DNA of 14,077 bases from Pseudomonadota bacterium (GTDB lineage: Bacteria; Myxococcota; Myxococcia; Myxococcales; Vulgatibacteraceae): the NCBI GenBank assembly GCA_023436385.1, contig JAEZJH010000601.1, positions 1 to 14,077 of the forward strand. The letters are read 5' to 3'. Positions 1-8,100 of this stretch are shown in pieces. How positions within the stretch are numbered: position 1 is the first letter of the stretch; the number at the start of each line of letters is the position of its first letter. The notes under the pieces were generated by a model. The model made no database searches and was not told the origin of the DNA. It saw nothing but the letters and a program-made list of their open reading frames with translations. The position numbers and the translations under genes were made by a program.

Positions 1-78
1 CCCCCTCGTGGAAAACCCTCACGACGACGGCGTCCTCTCCGTCATCAGCTCAGGCGACAACTACGCTGACACAGGGGG
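1..78 (-). repeat. Left copy of 78-bp inverted repeat (IS end)
   Basis: This segment is the exact reverse complement of 13878-13955; base i pairs with 13956-i, and identity stops at base 79. The right-hand copy leads into a transposase start 144 nt inward from its edge, so this is most simply the same end of a second IS copy that extends off the left side of the window, in opposite orientation. The repeat's outer boundary is CCCCCTGTGTCAG (read towards the IS). Because the window starts inside the repeat, the left element cannot be seen to be complete. Confidence 0.85.
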
Positions 79-98
79 GGATCGTTCGGGCCGATCGA

Positions 99-117
99 GG
101 GAGCGAGCCACGCTCCC
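99..117. other. Short perfect stem-loop next to IS end
   Basis: GGGAGCG (99-105) and CGCTCCC (111-117) form a perfect 7-bp stem with a 5-nt loop, about 20 nt inside the IS junction and 20 nt before the ATG of the VTT protein gene. No T-run follows, so it is not a convincing intrinsic terminator. It could shape translation of the downstream gene or be chance in GC-rich DNA. Confidence 0.3.
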
Positions 118-136
118 GCCGACCCGAGCCCTGTGG

Positions 137-748
137 ATGAGGCGCGCCTGGACGTTGGTCGCCTTGGCCGGGCTCGCACTGCTGGTGTGGGTGGTGTGGG
201 ACGGCGATGCGTTCGCGGCCTGGATGAGGGAAGCGCGGCCGCTGCCCTACTTTGCTGCGATGTGCGCTTTGACCGCGGTCGGCGCGCCGCTCATGCCGTT
301 CTTCCTCGTCGCGGGCGCCACCTTCGGCGTCGCCACCGGCCTGGTCGGCTCCGCTCTCGCGCTCGCCGGGTCCCTGGCCGCGAGCTTCCTGCTCGCGCGG
401 AGCTGGTTGCGACCGTGGCTGGTGTCCCTGCTGCGGCGGTACGGCCGTGAACTCCCCGACTACGGCGAGAAGGGCAAGGGGGCCTTTCGCTTCGTCGTGA
501 CGGTGAAGTTCGCGCCGGGCGTCCCGGCGAGTCTCAAGAACGCCTGCCTCGTGGTGGCCGGAGTGCCGTTCCCCCTCTACTTCGGCATGTCGTTCCTGAT
601 CTCCGGGTTGTATGGCGCCGCCCTCATCTTGGTGGGCGAGTCCCTGCTCGATCACGACCTCGGCCGTGCGCTGCCGATCGCGGGCGTCGGCGCGGCGATG
701 GCGCTCGCGCTGTGGTGGTGGCTCCGGCGTCGGGCCCGCTCCCGGTGA
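137..748 (+). CDS. TVP38/TMEM64 (VTT/DedA-like) family membrane protein
   Basis: A 203-aa hydrophobic protein of the VTT (SNARE-associated/DedA-like) family, inner-membrane proteins linked in characterised members to lipid scrambling and envelope homeostasis. A first membrane helix lies at residues 5-21. The family core follows: F56-L-V-A-G-A-T-F-G64, then a glycine-spaced helix ending in FLLAR (84-88), then KFAPGVPASLKN (124-135) in place of the usual R-x-x-P-x-x-P loop, and closing helices at about 150-168 and 178-195. The frame is open leftwards to a GTG at position 8, but residues upstream of about position 79 are IS sequence, so the ATG at 137 is preferred. No good Shine-Dalgarno is visible and the native 5' end may have been lost to the IS. 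It converges with the GNAT remnant and shows no functional link to the operon beyond. Confidence 0.8.
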   Translation: MRRAWTLVALAGLALLVWVVWDGDAFAAWMREARPLPYFAAMCALTAVGAPLMPFFLVAGATFGVATGLVGSALALAGSLAASFLLARSWLRPWLVSLLRRYGRELPDYGEKGKGAFRFVVTVKFAPGVPASLKNACLVVAGVPFPLYFGMSFLISGLYGAALILVGESLLDHDLGRALPIAGVGAAMALALWWWLRRRARSR

Positions 749-887
749 GCTCGCGGACGGCGCTGGCCTTGCGTCCTTGGCCAGTACCTCGCCGAGGATC
801 CGGCGATCGGCGGTCCCGGCCGCAGTCCGGAGTACTTAGCGTTCGGGATCACCGCACGTCGCACCCGCCACCGCGCGGGTCGATGGC

Positions 888-1357
888 TCACTCCGGCCGA
901 CGCTCCATGTATCGGACGCCCGGGCGCGAGTTGTCGTCATAGGGCGGGATCTCGCGGAAGCCCAGCGATAGATACAGCGCCCGTGCCTCCGTCATCGAAG
1001 CGAGCGTCTCGAGGCGAACCGCGCCGTAGCCCTCGTCGTCGGCGCCCCGGAGGAGGAGCTCCGCCATCGCGCGGCCCAACCCGCGTCACGGAAGGCCGGG
1101 CGGACCCACATTCGCTTCAGCTCGGCGACGCCCGGGGCGAGAGGGCGAATGGCGCCGCAGCCCGCGGGGTCGCCGTCCAGGAGCGCAAGCAAGAGGCGGC
1201 CGGCGGGTGGGGCGTAGGCGCCCGGGAGCAACGCCAACTCGGCCTCGAACCCCTGGAAACACAGGTCGGTCCGGGTGGCGCCCTGGTATTCGCGAAACAG
1301 CGCCCGGACCACGTCAAGGGACGGTGGCCGGCTGGCGTCGACGGACTCGATCCGCAT
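888..1357 (-). pseudogene. GNAT N-acetyltransferase, broken by a 1-nt frameshift
   Basis: Two minus-strand reading frames together spell one complete GNAT acetyltransferase (acetyl-CoA dependent). The first begins MRIESVDAS at 1357 after a well-placed GGGAGG (plus-strand 1364-1369) and runs through LCFQGFEAELALLPGAYAPP and ELKRMWVRPAFRDAG. The second picks up GRAMAELLLRGADDEGYG and ends with LYLSLGFREIPPYDDN and a TGA at 888-890. The join sits inside the acetyl-CoA-binding motif A (R-x-x-G-x-G/A), near plus-strand 1077-1081. Restoring one T in the codon after GGT would give R-D-A-G-L-G-R-A-M and a continuous protein of about 157 aa. Seen here: the two frames and the motif. Inferred: a one-base deletion or a sequencing error. 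If the sequence is right, the first frame ends in unrelated residues and the enzyme would be inactive. Confidence 0.8.
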
Positions 1358-1831
1358 CACGCGCCTCCCGGCTCGGAAGCACTCTCCCGACGGTCCCCCG
1401 GTTCCGGTGGTCACCGCGGCGCCGGGCTGACCGAGAACGAGTTCGTCCAGGTACTCAGACGCGTCGCCGCCAAGGCAGATCGGCTTGAGCTTGTCCTGAC
1501 TGGGCGAGACGTCCTTCAGCCAGGACGATGGATTGAACTAGCGACGGAAATCAATGGACATGCCCGAAATTATTGGCGCGTCCGGTCCGGTGACGCCCAC
1601 GGGTGGGTGTCCGGGAATCGCGACGTCACCTTGCCCACGTGTCAATCTGAATGCTCGCAACCGTCTCGTCTTGGCGCCCGAGATGCGTGCGGTGGCGATT
1701 CCCTGGACATCTCTTCCAGTCCGTGTCCTAATTCACGGCGGGTCGGGGGTCCGATTCCAGACAAATACCGTCGTTCATCACGCTGGGCAGTCGCAGGTGC
1801 TCATCGCCACGGCTGCGGGAAGGTCGTGCGC
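1358..1831. other. Gene-free divergent intergenic region, likely operon promoter
   Basis: This 474-nt stretch separates the minus-strand GNAT remnant from the plus-strand operon. It holds no convincing gene. The plus-strand frame that continues into the MotA-like gene is open throughout, but most of its translation is Arg/Gly/Pro-rich shadow sequence. Base composition drops to more A/T around 1530-1580 and 1725-1790, as expected for a promoter region, yet I cannot point to a confident -35/-10 pair. A weak inverted repeat GTCCTG (1493-1498)/CAGGAC (1521-1526) is present. In the open frame, codons around 1565-1625 read YWRVRSGDAHGWVSG, which resembles an SH3b motif and may be a relic. Confidence 0.5.
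1817..1823 (+). promoter_or_regulatory. Ribosome binding site deciding the MotA-like start
   Basis: GGGAAGG lies 8 nt before the ATG at 1832. It is the best reason for choosing that start within a frame that is open far upstream (to 983), where the reading frame runs antisense through the GNAT remnant. Confidence 0.6.
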
Positions 1832-3781
1832 ATGAGTCCAAAGCGCAAGCGCCCGATTGCGTCCGAGACCGTCGAGCCGCCGAATGTGGCGGATGAAAAC
1901 GCGGCTCTCATCGGCGCGGGCGAGGGCTGGGCCGGCGAATCCCTTGCCGCGGGCTCGAGTCCTGGGTCGTCTGAAGACGTCCTGCCTTCCGGCCCCATCA
2001 TCGGCGAGTTGGCCGAGCCCGGGAGCGGCGGCGCTCCATACCCGGCGTCCTCTCTCGCATCTGGCGTCGGCGTCGGTCCGGTCGCGGGGGCTGAAGGGCC
2101 CCAGGGGCCGGGCTCCGCCGGCACTCCAGAGCACCCAATCGACCCTGCACCGCACTCATCCGATTCGAACCCGTCCGGTACCGTAGCCTCTGCCACGCCG
2201 GTCGTTCTCCCGGCCGAAGCGAGCCCCGAGCGTAGCCCCGAGTCGGCCTCGTCTCGTACCAGGCCCGCGACGCCCCTCGCCGCGAACGCGAGCTTTGCCG
2301 GAGGGTTCGGCGTCCTAGCGGGACTCGCAATCGCGGTGCTGGTCATCATCTTCCGGAATTTCGAGGCGGACGATCGCGCCCTCCCGGTTGGTTTCGTTGT
2401 GGCGGAGTCGCTGATCGCAGCGTTGGCGCTGATTCACCTCCGCCTTGGCCCGCTCGCCCGGGTCCAACAGCACGTCGCCGTCGGGGAGCAGGAGGACGTC
2501 CGGCACCTGGGGAAGGAAGGCGCGACACTGGCCGACGCCCTCATCCTGACCAACGACCGGCGGCGCGATGTCCTGGGGAGCTTTCAGGAGTCCATCTCCA
2601 CCTACGCCAACTTCCTCGTGGTCATCGGGATGGTGGGCACGGCTTGGTACTTGCTCGCCAACGCCGGGCACTTTCAGATCTCTACGCACAACGTTGCGAT
2701 AGAGGACTCCCTTCGACCGCTCCTCGCCATCGCGCCAAAGGCGTTTGCGGCTACCGGGCTCGCCCTAGGCGCCGCCGCCATGCTCAGCCTTGTGGGCACC
2801 TTCGCGCTACGGTCGATCGAGAGGCATTCCCTGACGAACGCCGAGTTGACGGCCGCCTGGGCGGCAGGGCGCGAGCAGTTCGACCGCAACGATGCCCAGA
2901 CCGACCGGCTGGTCCAGGCGCTCGAGCGAGCCTTCTCGGAGCGGGTTGTCGAACACCTCGAGCGCATTCCGGCCGAGATGCGCCAGGTGGTTCGCGAGAC
3001 GCGTTACGCTTCGGAAGCGATGAACGGACTCATGGGTGGGCTGAAGAGCTCCGTGGATGCGGTCGCCTCGAACCTGGCGGAAACCGCGACAACCGTCCAT
3101 CGGCTCGTCTCGGAGAGCGACAAGATCTTCCATCAACTGGGTGTCGCGGCGGATGGCACGGCGAGGGTTGTCGCGCAGTTGCTCGAGACCCAGGACCGGG
3201 TGCAGCGGGCCACCGGCGACACGATCGCCGCGATGGATCGGATCCTCTCCGAGTACCAGACGAAGCTTCTGGAAAAGGCCATGAAGGAGGCTCCGGACTT
3301 CGTGCGGACGATTGCGAACGACGCGATCAACGGGTCGGTTTCGCAGATGACGAAGACGTTCGACCAGCACAGCCAGAGCCTCGTTACCCGCCTTCACACC
3401 CTGAGCGAGCAGTCCTTCGGTGACGCGAAGCGCTCCTTCCTCGAAGCCATCCAGGAGTCGAGCCCCAGGCTCCAGGACCTTACGGGCAACGTCCGGGCGC
3501 TGAACGGGGCAGTCCGCGAGTTCAGCACGGTCCTGGACGACGCCCAGAAGCGGTGGCCCTCGACAAACGAGGTCATGCGCACGCTTTCGGCCACGGTTTC
3601 GCAGCTCGGCGAACAGGCTGGAGCGGTCACTCCCGCCGTGGGCGATACACTGGCTGCCCTGGAACGAGCCAGCGGGGCGCTAGCGGATTCGATTGGAGAC
3701 CTCCGGGCCAACGTCGAGTTCGTCACGACGGTCCACCACATCATCGACGAGCCGCGTCGCGAGAATACGCCTCGCGCCTAG
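1832..3781 (+). CDS. Zorya ZorA-like MotA/TolQ/ExbB channel protein with long coiled tail
   Basis: A 649-aa inner-membrane protein of the MotA/TolQ/ExbB proton-channel superfamily. Residues 1-150 are Pro/Ser/Gly/Ala-rich and probably disordered. Four membrane segments follow at about 156-174, 184-203, 258-279 and 301-326. The last two carry the family signature: a VVIGMVGTAWYLL stretch in TM3 (compare IGLxGTxxG of ExbB/MotA) and APKAFAATGLALGAA in TM4. Residues 330-649 form a long hydrophilic, helix- and heptad-rich tail with no catalytic motif. A MotA core with an extended cytoplasmic tail paired with an OmpA-domain partner is the hallmark of ZorA from Zorya defence; E. coli ZorA is of similar size. 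The next gene starts 10 nt downstream. Start choice rests on GGGAAGG 8 nt upstream. A TolQ/ExbB-like transport role is the main alternative, but the tail argues against it. Confidence 0.85.
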   Translation: MSPKRKRPIASETVEPPNVADENAALIGAGEGWAGESLAAGSSPGSSEDVLPSGPIIGELAEPGSGGAPYPASSLASGVGVGPVAGAEGPQGPGSAGTPEHPIDPAPHSSDSNPSGTVASATPVVLPAEASPERSPESASSRTRPATPLAANASFAGGFGVLAGLAIAVLVIIFRNFEADDRALPVGFVVAESLIAALALIHLRLGPLARVQQHVAVGEQEDVRHLGKEGATLADALILTNDRRRDVLGSFQESISTYANFLVVIGMVGTAWYLLANAGHFQISTHNVAIEDSLRPLLAIAPKAFAATGLALGAAAMLSLVGTFALRSIERHSLTNAELTAAWAAGREQFDRNDAQTDRLVQALERAFSERVVEHLERIPAEMRQVVRETRYASEAMNGLMGGLKSSVDAVASNLAETATTVHRLVSESDKIFHQLGVAADGTARVVAQLLETQDRVQRATGDTIAAMDRILSEYQTKLLEKAMKEAPDFVRTIANDAINGSVSQMTKTFDQHSQSLVTRLHTLSEQSFGDAKRSFLEAIQESSPRLQDLTGNVRALNGAVREFSTVLDDAQKRWPSTNEVMRTLSATVSQLGEQAGAVTPAVGDTLAALERASGALADSIGDLRANVEFVTTVHHIIDEPRRENTPRA

Positions 3782-3791
3782 GGACCCGGCC

Positions 3792-4640
3792 ATGCTGTTC
3801 AGCAGACGCGAGATCAACGTCTGGCCCGGATTCTCCGACCTGATGTTCATGCTCGCGGTGAGCACCCTGGTCGTCGCGGGCGGAATCGTCCTGGCGATGA
3901 ACGAGCGTGACGACCGCCTGGACGCTCAGGAGGCCGTGCTGGCCAAGCTCGACGCGCGGCTCCGCGATCTCGGTATCGATCCGGATGAGGCCGAACCGTG
4001 TGGTCTCGGAGGACCGGTCATCAACCAACTCCAGAAGTGCCTCGGGGAGGCGAGGGTGGACGTCGAGCGGCGTGGCTGCAGCCTCGCGGTGAAGAGCACC
4101 ATCCTCTTCGAGAAGAACGACGACCGGCTTCGGCCGGATGCCAATCGGGCGGTCGAGCGACTCGCCCCCTGCGTCGTGGCGGCCGCACGATCGGTCGCCG
4201 AGCAGCCGGTGGTGGCCGGCGTGGGCCTCGATTCTCTCGTGATCGAGGGCCACACCGATCGCTGTGGCTACGAGAGCTGGGCTGAGGCCAATAACGTCGG
4301 GATGGGGCTCGCGGCCACACGGGCGAAGGCCGTCTACGACGTGGTCTTCCGGGCCGTGATCCAGGACCCCGAGCTCTCAGGGGGAGGTCTGCGGGAGCGA
4401 ATCCTCGCGCGGATCGTCACCCGTTCGCTCGGACCGTATCGACCGCTGGCGGACTCGACGTGTGACTGTTCGCGGAGCACCGAAGGTTCCTGCGAGGCCG
4501 ATCGTCGGGTCGAGATCGTCGTCCAGGGGCGTATCGGGTCCGGCGAAGAGACCTGGCGGCCACCCTCCTCCATACCCCTGCGCGGGATCGTTACACGTAA
4601 TCGCATCGGCAGTGCCGGTGCCCGAGGTGACGCCGAATGA
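3792..4640 (+). CDS. ZorB/MotB-like protein with OmpA-type peptidoglycan-binding domain
   Basis: A 282-aa protein with the MotB/ZorB layout: a short cytoplasmic N-terminus, one membrane helix (about 15-36), a charged linker, and a periplasmic OmpA-like domain (about 94-246). PGFSDLMF (12-19) puts Asp16 at the membrane entry, the position of the ion-carrying Asp in MotB and ZorB. The OmpA domain shows IEGHTD (151-156), LAATRAKAV (173-181) and RRVEIVV (238-244), matching the usual peptidoglycan-contacting Asp/Arg pattern. Eight cysteines (70, 83, 96, 127, 158, 224, 226, 234) all fall on the periplasmic side, so disulfides are plausible. The gene begins 10 nt after the MotA-like gene, with GGGA 7 nt upstream of its ATG, and its stop overlaps the next ATG (ATGA). 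The pair would assemble as a peptidoglycan-anchored ion-driven stator or motor. Confidence 0.88.
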   Translation: MLFSRREINVWPGFSDLMFMLAVSTLVVAGGIVLAMNERDDRLDAQEAVLAKLDARLRDLGIDPDEAEPCGLGGPVINQLQKCLGEARVDVERRGCSLAVKSTILFEKNDDRLRPDANRAVERLAPCVVAAARSVAEQPVVAGVGLDSLVIEGHTDRCGYESWAEANNVGMGLAATRAKAVYDVVFRAVIQDPELSGGGLRERILARIVTRSLGPYRPLADSTCDCSRSTEGSCEADRRVEIVVQGRIGSGEETWRPPSSIPLRGIVTRNRIGSAGARGDAE

Positions 4641-5107
4641 ATCGCAAGTTCTCGAACGGTCCGCCGGGCTGGATCTCGGCGGCAGCCCTCGTCGGCGTCG
4701 CGACGCGCGCCGCTGCCCAGGTCGACGTGCTTCTGCCGGAGGACGGCGGCGAGGCGTTGCCCTTCGCTTCGGTTCACGCGAACGACATCTTGAACTGGAC
4801 CCCGTTCATCGCCGGGATCCTCGGGTTCGCGCTCTCGCTCGGCCTTCACGCGTACAGGAGCCGGCAGGTGGCCCGAGCCTGGCGGGGGCAGCCGAGTGGC
4901 TGGTGGGACTTCTGGGGAATCCCCTTCATCACCGCGCTCGTGGTGTACGTGTTGGTGTGCGGTGGAGTCCTGGTCTGGGCGTTCGTGACTAGCGCTGAAT
5001 TCGGCACGAACTTCTCGGTCTACGGTCCACTGTTCGCGGTTGCCTGGCTGGTCGCCGGAGCGCTCCTGGCGGTCTCGCCGGCCCTTGCCCGTCTCGTCAT
5101 CCGCTAG
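4637..5107 (+). CDS. Three-TM membrane protein with signal peptide, unknown function
   Basis: A 156-aa protein that I do not recognise as a named family. It begins with a likely cleavable signal peptide (about 1-28, ending RAAAQ, cleavage after Ala27), then a short exported loop with acidic residues, then three hydrophobic segments at about 53-73, 93-116 and 128-151. The loop between the first two segments (YRSRQVARAWRGQ) is strongly basic and should be cytoplasmic. The start overlaps the stop of the ZorB-like gene by ATGA, implying translational coupling. The gene sits between the motor pair and the giant NTPase, so an inner-membrane adaptor between them is a reasonable but unproven guess. 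Confidence 0.75.
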   Translation: MNRKFSNGPPGWISAAALVGVATRAAAQVDVLLPEDGGEALPFASVHANDILNWTPFIAGILGFALSLGLHAYRSRQVARAWRGQPSGWWDFWGIPFITALVVYVLVCGGVLVWAFVTSAEFGTNFSVYGPLFAVAWLVAGALLAVSPALARLVIR

Positions 5108-5111
5108 TACC

Positions 5112-5116
5112 GGGAG
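5112..5116 (+). promoter_or_regulatory. Ribosome binding site deciding the giant protein's start
   Basis: GGGAG ends 7 nt before the ATG at 5124. The reading frame is open back to an ATG at 5040, but that would lie inside the preceding membrane-protein gene. Starting at 5124 also puts the tubulin-like glycine loop at residues 10-13, as expected for an N-terminal domain. Confidence 0.6.
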
Positions 5117-5123
5117 TCCAGTC

Positions 5124-8100
5124 ATGCCGCGAAACCACCTCGTCGCCATCGGCGGTTCGGGCCAGCACGTCGCGCTGGCGTACCTCGACCTCTGGGCTCT
5201 CGCGCAGGGCGTGCTCGTCGAGCGCGATCCGCCGCAGCTCTTTCTGCTCGACCGCGACAGTACCGCGAGCGCATCGAAGACCGCATGGCAGGAAGCACTG
5301 CATCAGAGGGAGCGCCTGAACCAGGTCGCCGCAAGCCGATGGGCCGACCCCGGCAGTATCGAGGCCTTCTCGACCGAGGCCCAGCACTCCCGCACCGTCG
5401 CCGAGGCGGTCTCTCCCAACTACGGGCCCCTGTATTTCACCCGGAAGCAGCTCGATGTGTCGTTCACGAAGGGCTACTACGGCCAGGCCCCGGTTGCCGC
5501 GGCGTTCTTCGGGGCCTATTGCGCCGAGGCTTCATCCGAGGCCGGACAGGCCCTCTACCGCCTTGCGGCCGGAGGCGGGACGGTGTTCGTCGCCGGATCG
5601 GTCGTGGGAGGCACGGGCGCGGGCTGTCTGCCCAGCCTGACCGAGTTTCTTGCCCGGCGGGACAATTGCCAGGTCATGGCATCAGTGCTCTTGAACTGGT
5701 TTGCCCTCAACGATCCGGCTGGCACCAACGCGGGACTGGCCAGCGAACGAAACGATCAGATGCGTTCCAGGGAGCCGTCGGCCCTCGTGTACGCTCGCGA
5801 GCGTCTCGCCAAGTCGGCAGCCACCATCCTCGTCGGTCAGCCGGTGCAGGCGCCGAGGGAGCGGCCTTGGCAGGGCGATACCCAGCAGGCGGTCCACGAC
5901 GACCTGACGCTTCCGTACTACTGCGCGGCGGCGGCGACGAACTTCCACTTCGCCAACGGGATTCCACCTGACCGCGGTCTCTATGCGTTTGCCGCCCCGC
6001 TTGCACAGGAGTTGGAAGGGAAGGAGGCCTCCGACGGTCCTCTCACGCTCGCTCCGGGGATGGTCCTCTTCGGCGGCGACACGGCCACGCCAAAACCCAT
6101 CGAGCAGCTCGGCAACCTTGTCGAGGCAAACCTCGAGTTGTGCAAGCGACTGTCGTGGGTCGCGACCTACCTCGCCCGCCCCCCGGCGACTTCTGCCACC
6201 TGGTTCAGGCGAGCTCACCGCGTGCCCGCCCTCGACGGTCTCTCCGCCGAGCGTCGCCGCGAGGTCCTCGACCTGCTCCATCAGCTCCTCGACGCCAAGT
6301 GGGCAGCTCTCCGCCGGATCGCGGCGTCGGGGCAAAGCCTGATTGCCCGCGATCAGGTCGGCGGTAGCTGGGCCGCGGCGGGTAAGGCTCGCGGACTCGA
6401 GAACGGCCTCCTCACCCTGGATGACTGGCTCACGGGAGCGCGCCTGGAAGCCGAGGTGTCTGCCAAGGAGACCCTCCGGGCGATCGTCGCATCGGTCCTC
6501 GGCGGGATCACGACCCGCCTGCGCGTGCGGAAAGAGCCGGCGAGCCCGCGGCGGCTCTTGCCCGCGCCCCTGCGCGGTGATGACACGGCACCGGCGGCAG
6601 TCGAGCCGGGCTCCCTGGAACGGATGGATATCCCGGCGACCGATCGCTACATCGATTACGATCGCATCGACCCCACTACTCTCCCCACCCCGCAGGCCGT
6701 GGAGTTCCTGCTTGACCGGGCCTTCTCGGGAAAGCTGGGGCAAAAGGAACCGAAGGGCCTCACGCAGTGGCGGGAGCGCTGGCGAATCCTGCTGACCGGC
6801 ATCGCCCTGGGGCGCTTCGAACTCGTGCCGGGCAAGCCGGACGAGGGGCATGTTGCCCTGGTTCCCCGCGGGGATGGCAACCCGCCCAAACTCCAGCCTC
6901 CGCAGTGGTTCGTTCGGGACGTCCAGGAAGACACCGTTGTCGGCTACTCGTCGCCCCGGACGTTGGTCGTTCCGGCCGTGAGCGCCGACTGGAACCGGCT
7001 TGCAGCGGCGCTCGGCGGTGGGAACGGCCTCCCGGCTCTCCCGTCGGTTTTTGGCTGGATCGAGTTCATGGTCGAGCTCCACGAGCGACTCGGCGACGCA
7101 CGTGAATGTCCGCCCTGGCTGCGCGCCGCCCGTGCCTGGATGGAGGATGGCCGGGGCGGAACCCGGATCGAGGGCACGTTTGGCCTTACGGCCAGGGAGC
7201 TCGAGGCAGCTTGGACCTCGACCGAGACGAAGCGCATTCGCCTCCCGACCAACGTCAAGCACACACACGTGCATCTCGACACGATGCTGGCCAATTCGTT
7301 CGGCATCCCGGTCGAGAACATCGCTTTTGAGGAGGCGCCGAGGCTGGTCGAGGAATTGAAGACCGTCCTCGACGCGAAACACTGTCCGGTCTACGTGCCG
7401 TTTGGTCCGGGGACCGACGGTCTCCGTCGACGCGTTCTATGGGATCGTGGTTCGGGCGCCCTCGACCCGCTGCGGTTCGGGGTGTTCTTCTTCAAGGATC
7501 CGGATACCGGGAAGCTCAGGCTTGGCCGGATCCGGGACGCGACCGTTTCGGATATCGAGATCCTCGTCCCGAACGACGTGCTCCTGGACGAGGTCGAGCG
7601 CCTCAAGGACGGGAAGGACGGTCCACTCCTTCCCGATTTTCCGGTCAAGCTCCGCTATGCAGGCCTCGTCGATTCCGCCCGTCCGCATCAGGCAGCGCCA
7701 TTGGCTGGCGAGGTAGCGCTCTACCGCTTTCACCTGCGGGGCCTACCCGAAATGCAGGAGCATCGGCCGACCGTAACCGGCAACCGGGGTGGGAGCTTCC
7801 TGCTGTGGCCCCGGTTCCGCCTCGCCGGTCCTACCCCCGCCGAGACGTTCCGGGCCTACTACCTGTTGGCCGACGCCAACGTCGACACCGATGAGGTCTG
7901 GGTGGTCGGTCGAAGCTGCGCGCCCGAGAGCTTCCCGGCGTGGTGGGAGAAGCGGGCCTCCGTGGCATCGGCCCAGCCCCTCTATCGAATCGATCCGGCG
8001 ACCGACGACGTCACGGGTGGCGTTCCGGAATTCCTGACGCTCGTCAACGCTCCTGGGGACACCCTGGGGTGGGGAATCGGCCTCTTCCAGCTGAAGTTGA

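Noticed and set aside
8..136. Longer N-terminus for the VTT protein starting at GTG 8
   Set aside because: Codons up to about position 78 are IS sequence that recurs at the right end; the family homology begins only after the ATG at 137.
763..784. Inverted repeat CTGGCC/GGCCAG between convergent genes as a bidirectional terminator
   Set aside because: Six pairs with a 10-nt loop and no T-rich flank; expected by chance at this base composition.
1741..1765. tRNA T-arm-like string GTCCGATTC (1749-1757)
   Set aside because: The flanking bases do not form the 5-bp T stem, T55 is replaced by C, and no acceptor, D or anticodon arms are found upstream.
983..1831. Upstream extension of the MotA-like reading frame
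   Set aside because: The frame is open but runs antisense through the GNAT gene and has shadow-type Arg/Pro/Gly-rich translation; a good ribosome site sits before the ATG at 1832.
5682..7382. Long minus-strand open frame (566 codons) and similar antisense frames at 4334-5149 and 8637-9722
   Set aside because: They are shadows of the plus-strand genes: Arg/Gly/Pro-rich, without domain motifs, and fully overlapped by frames with clear protein signatures.
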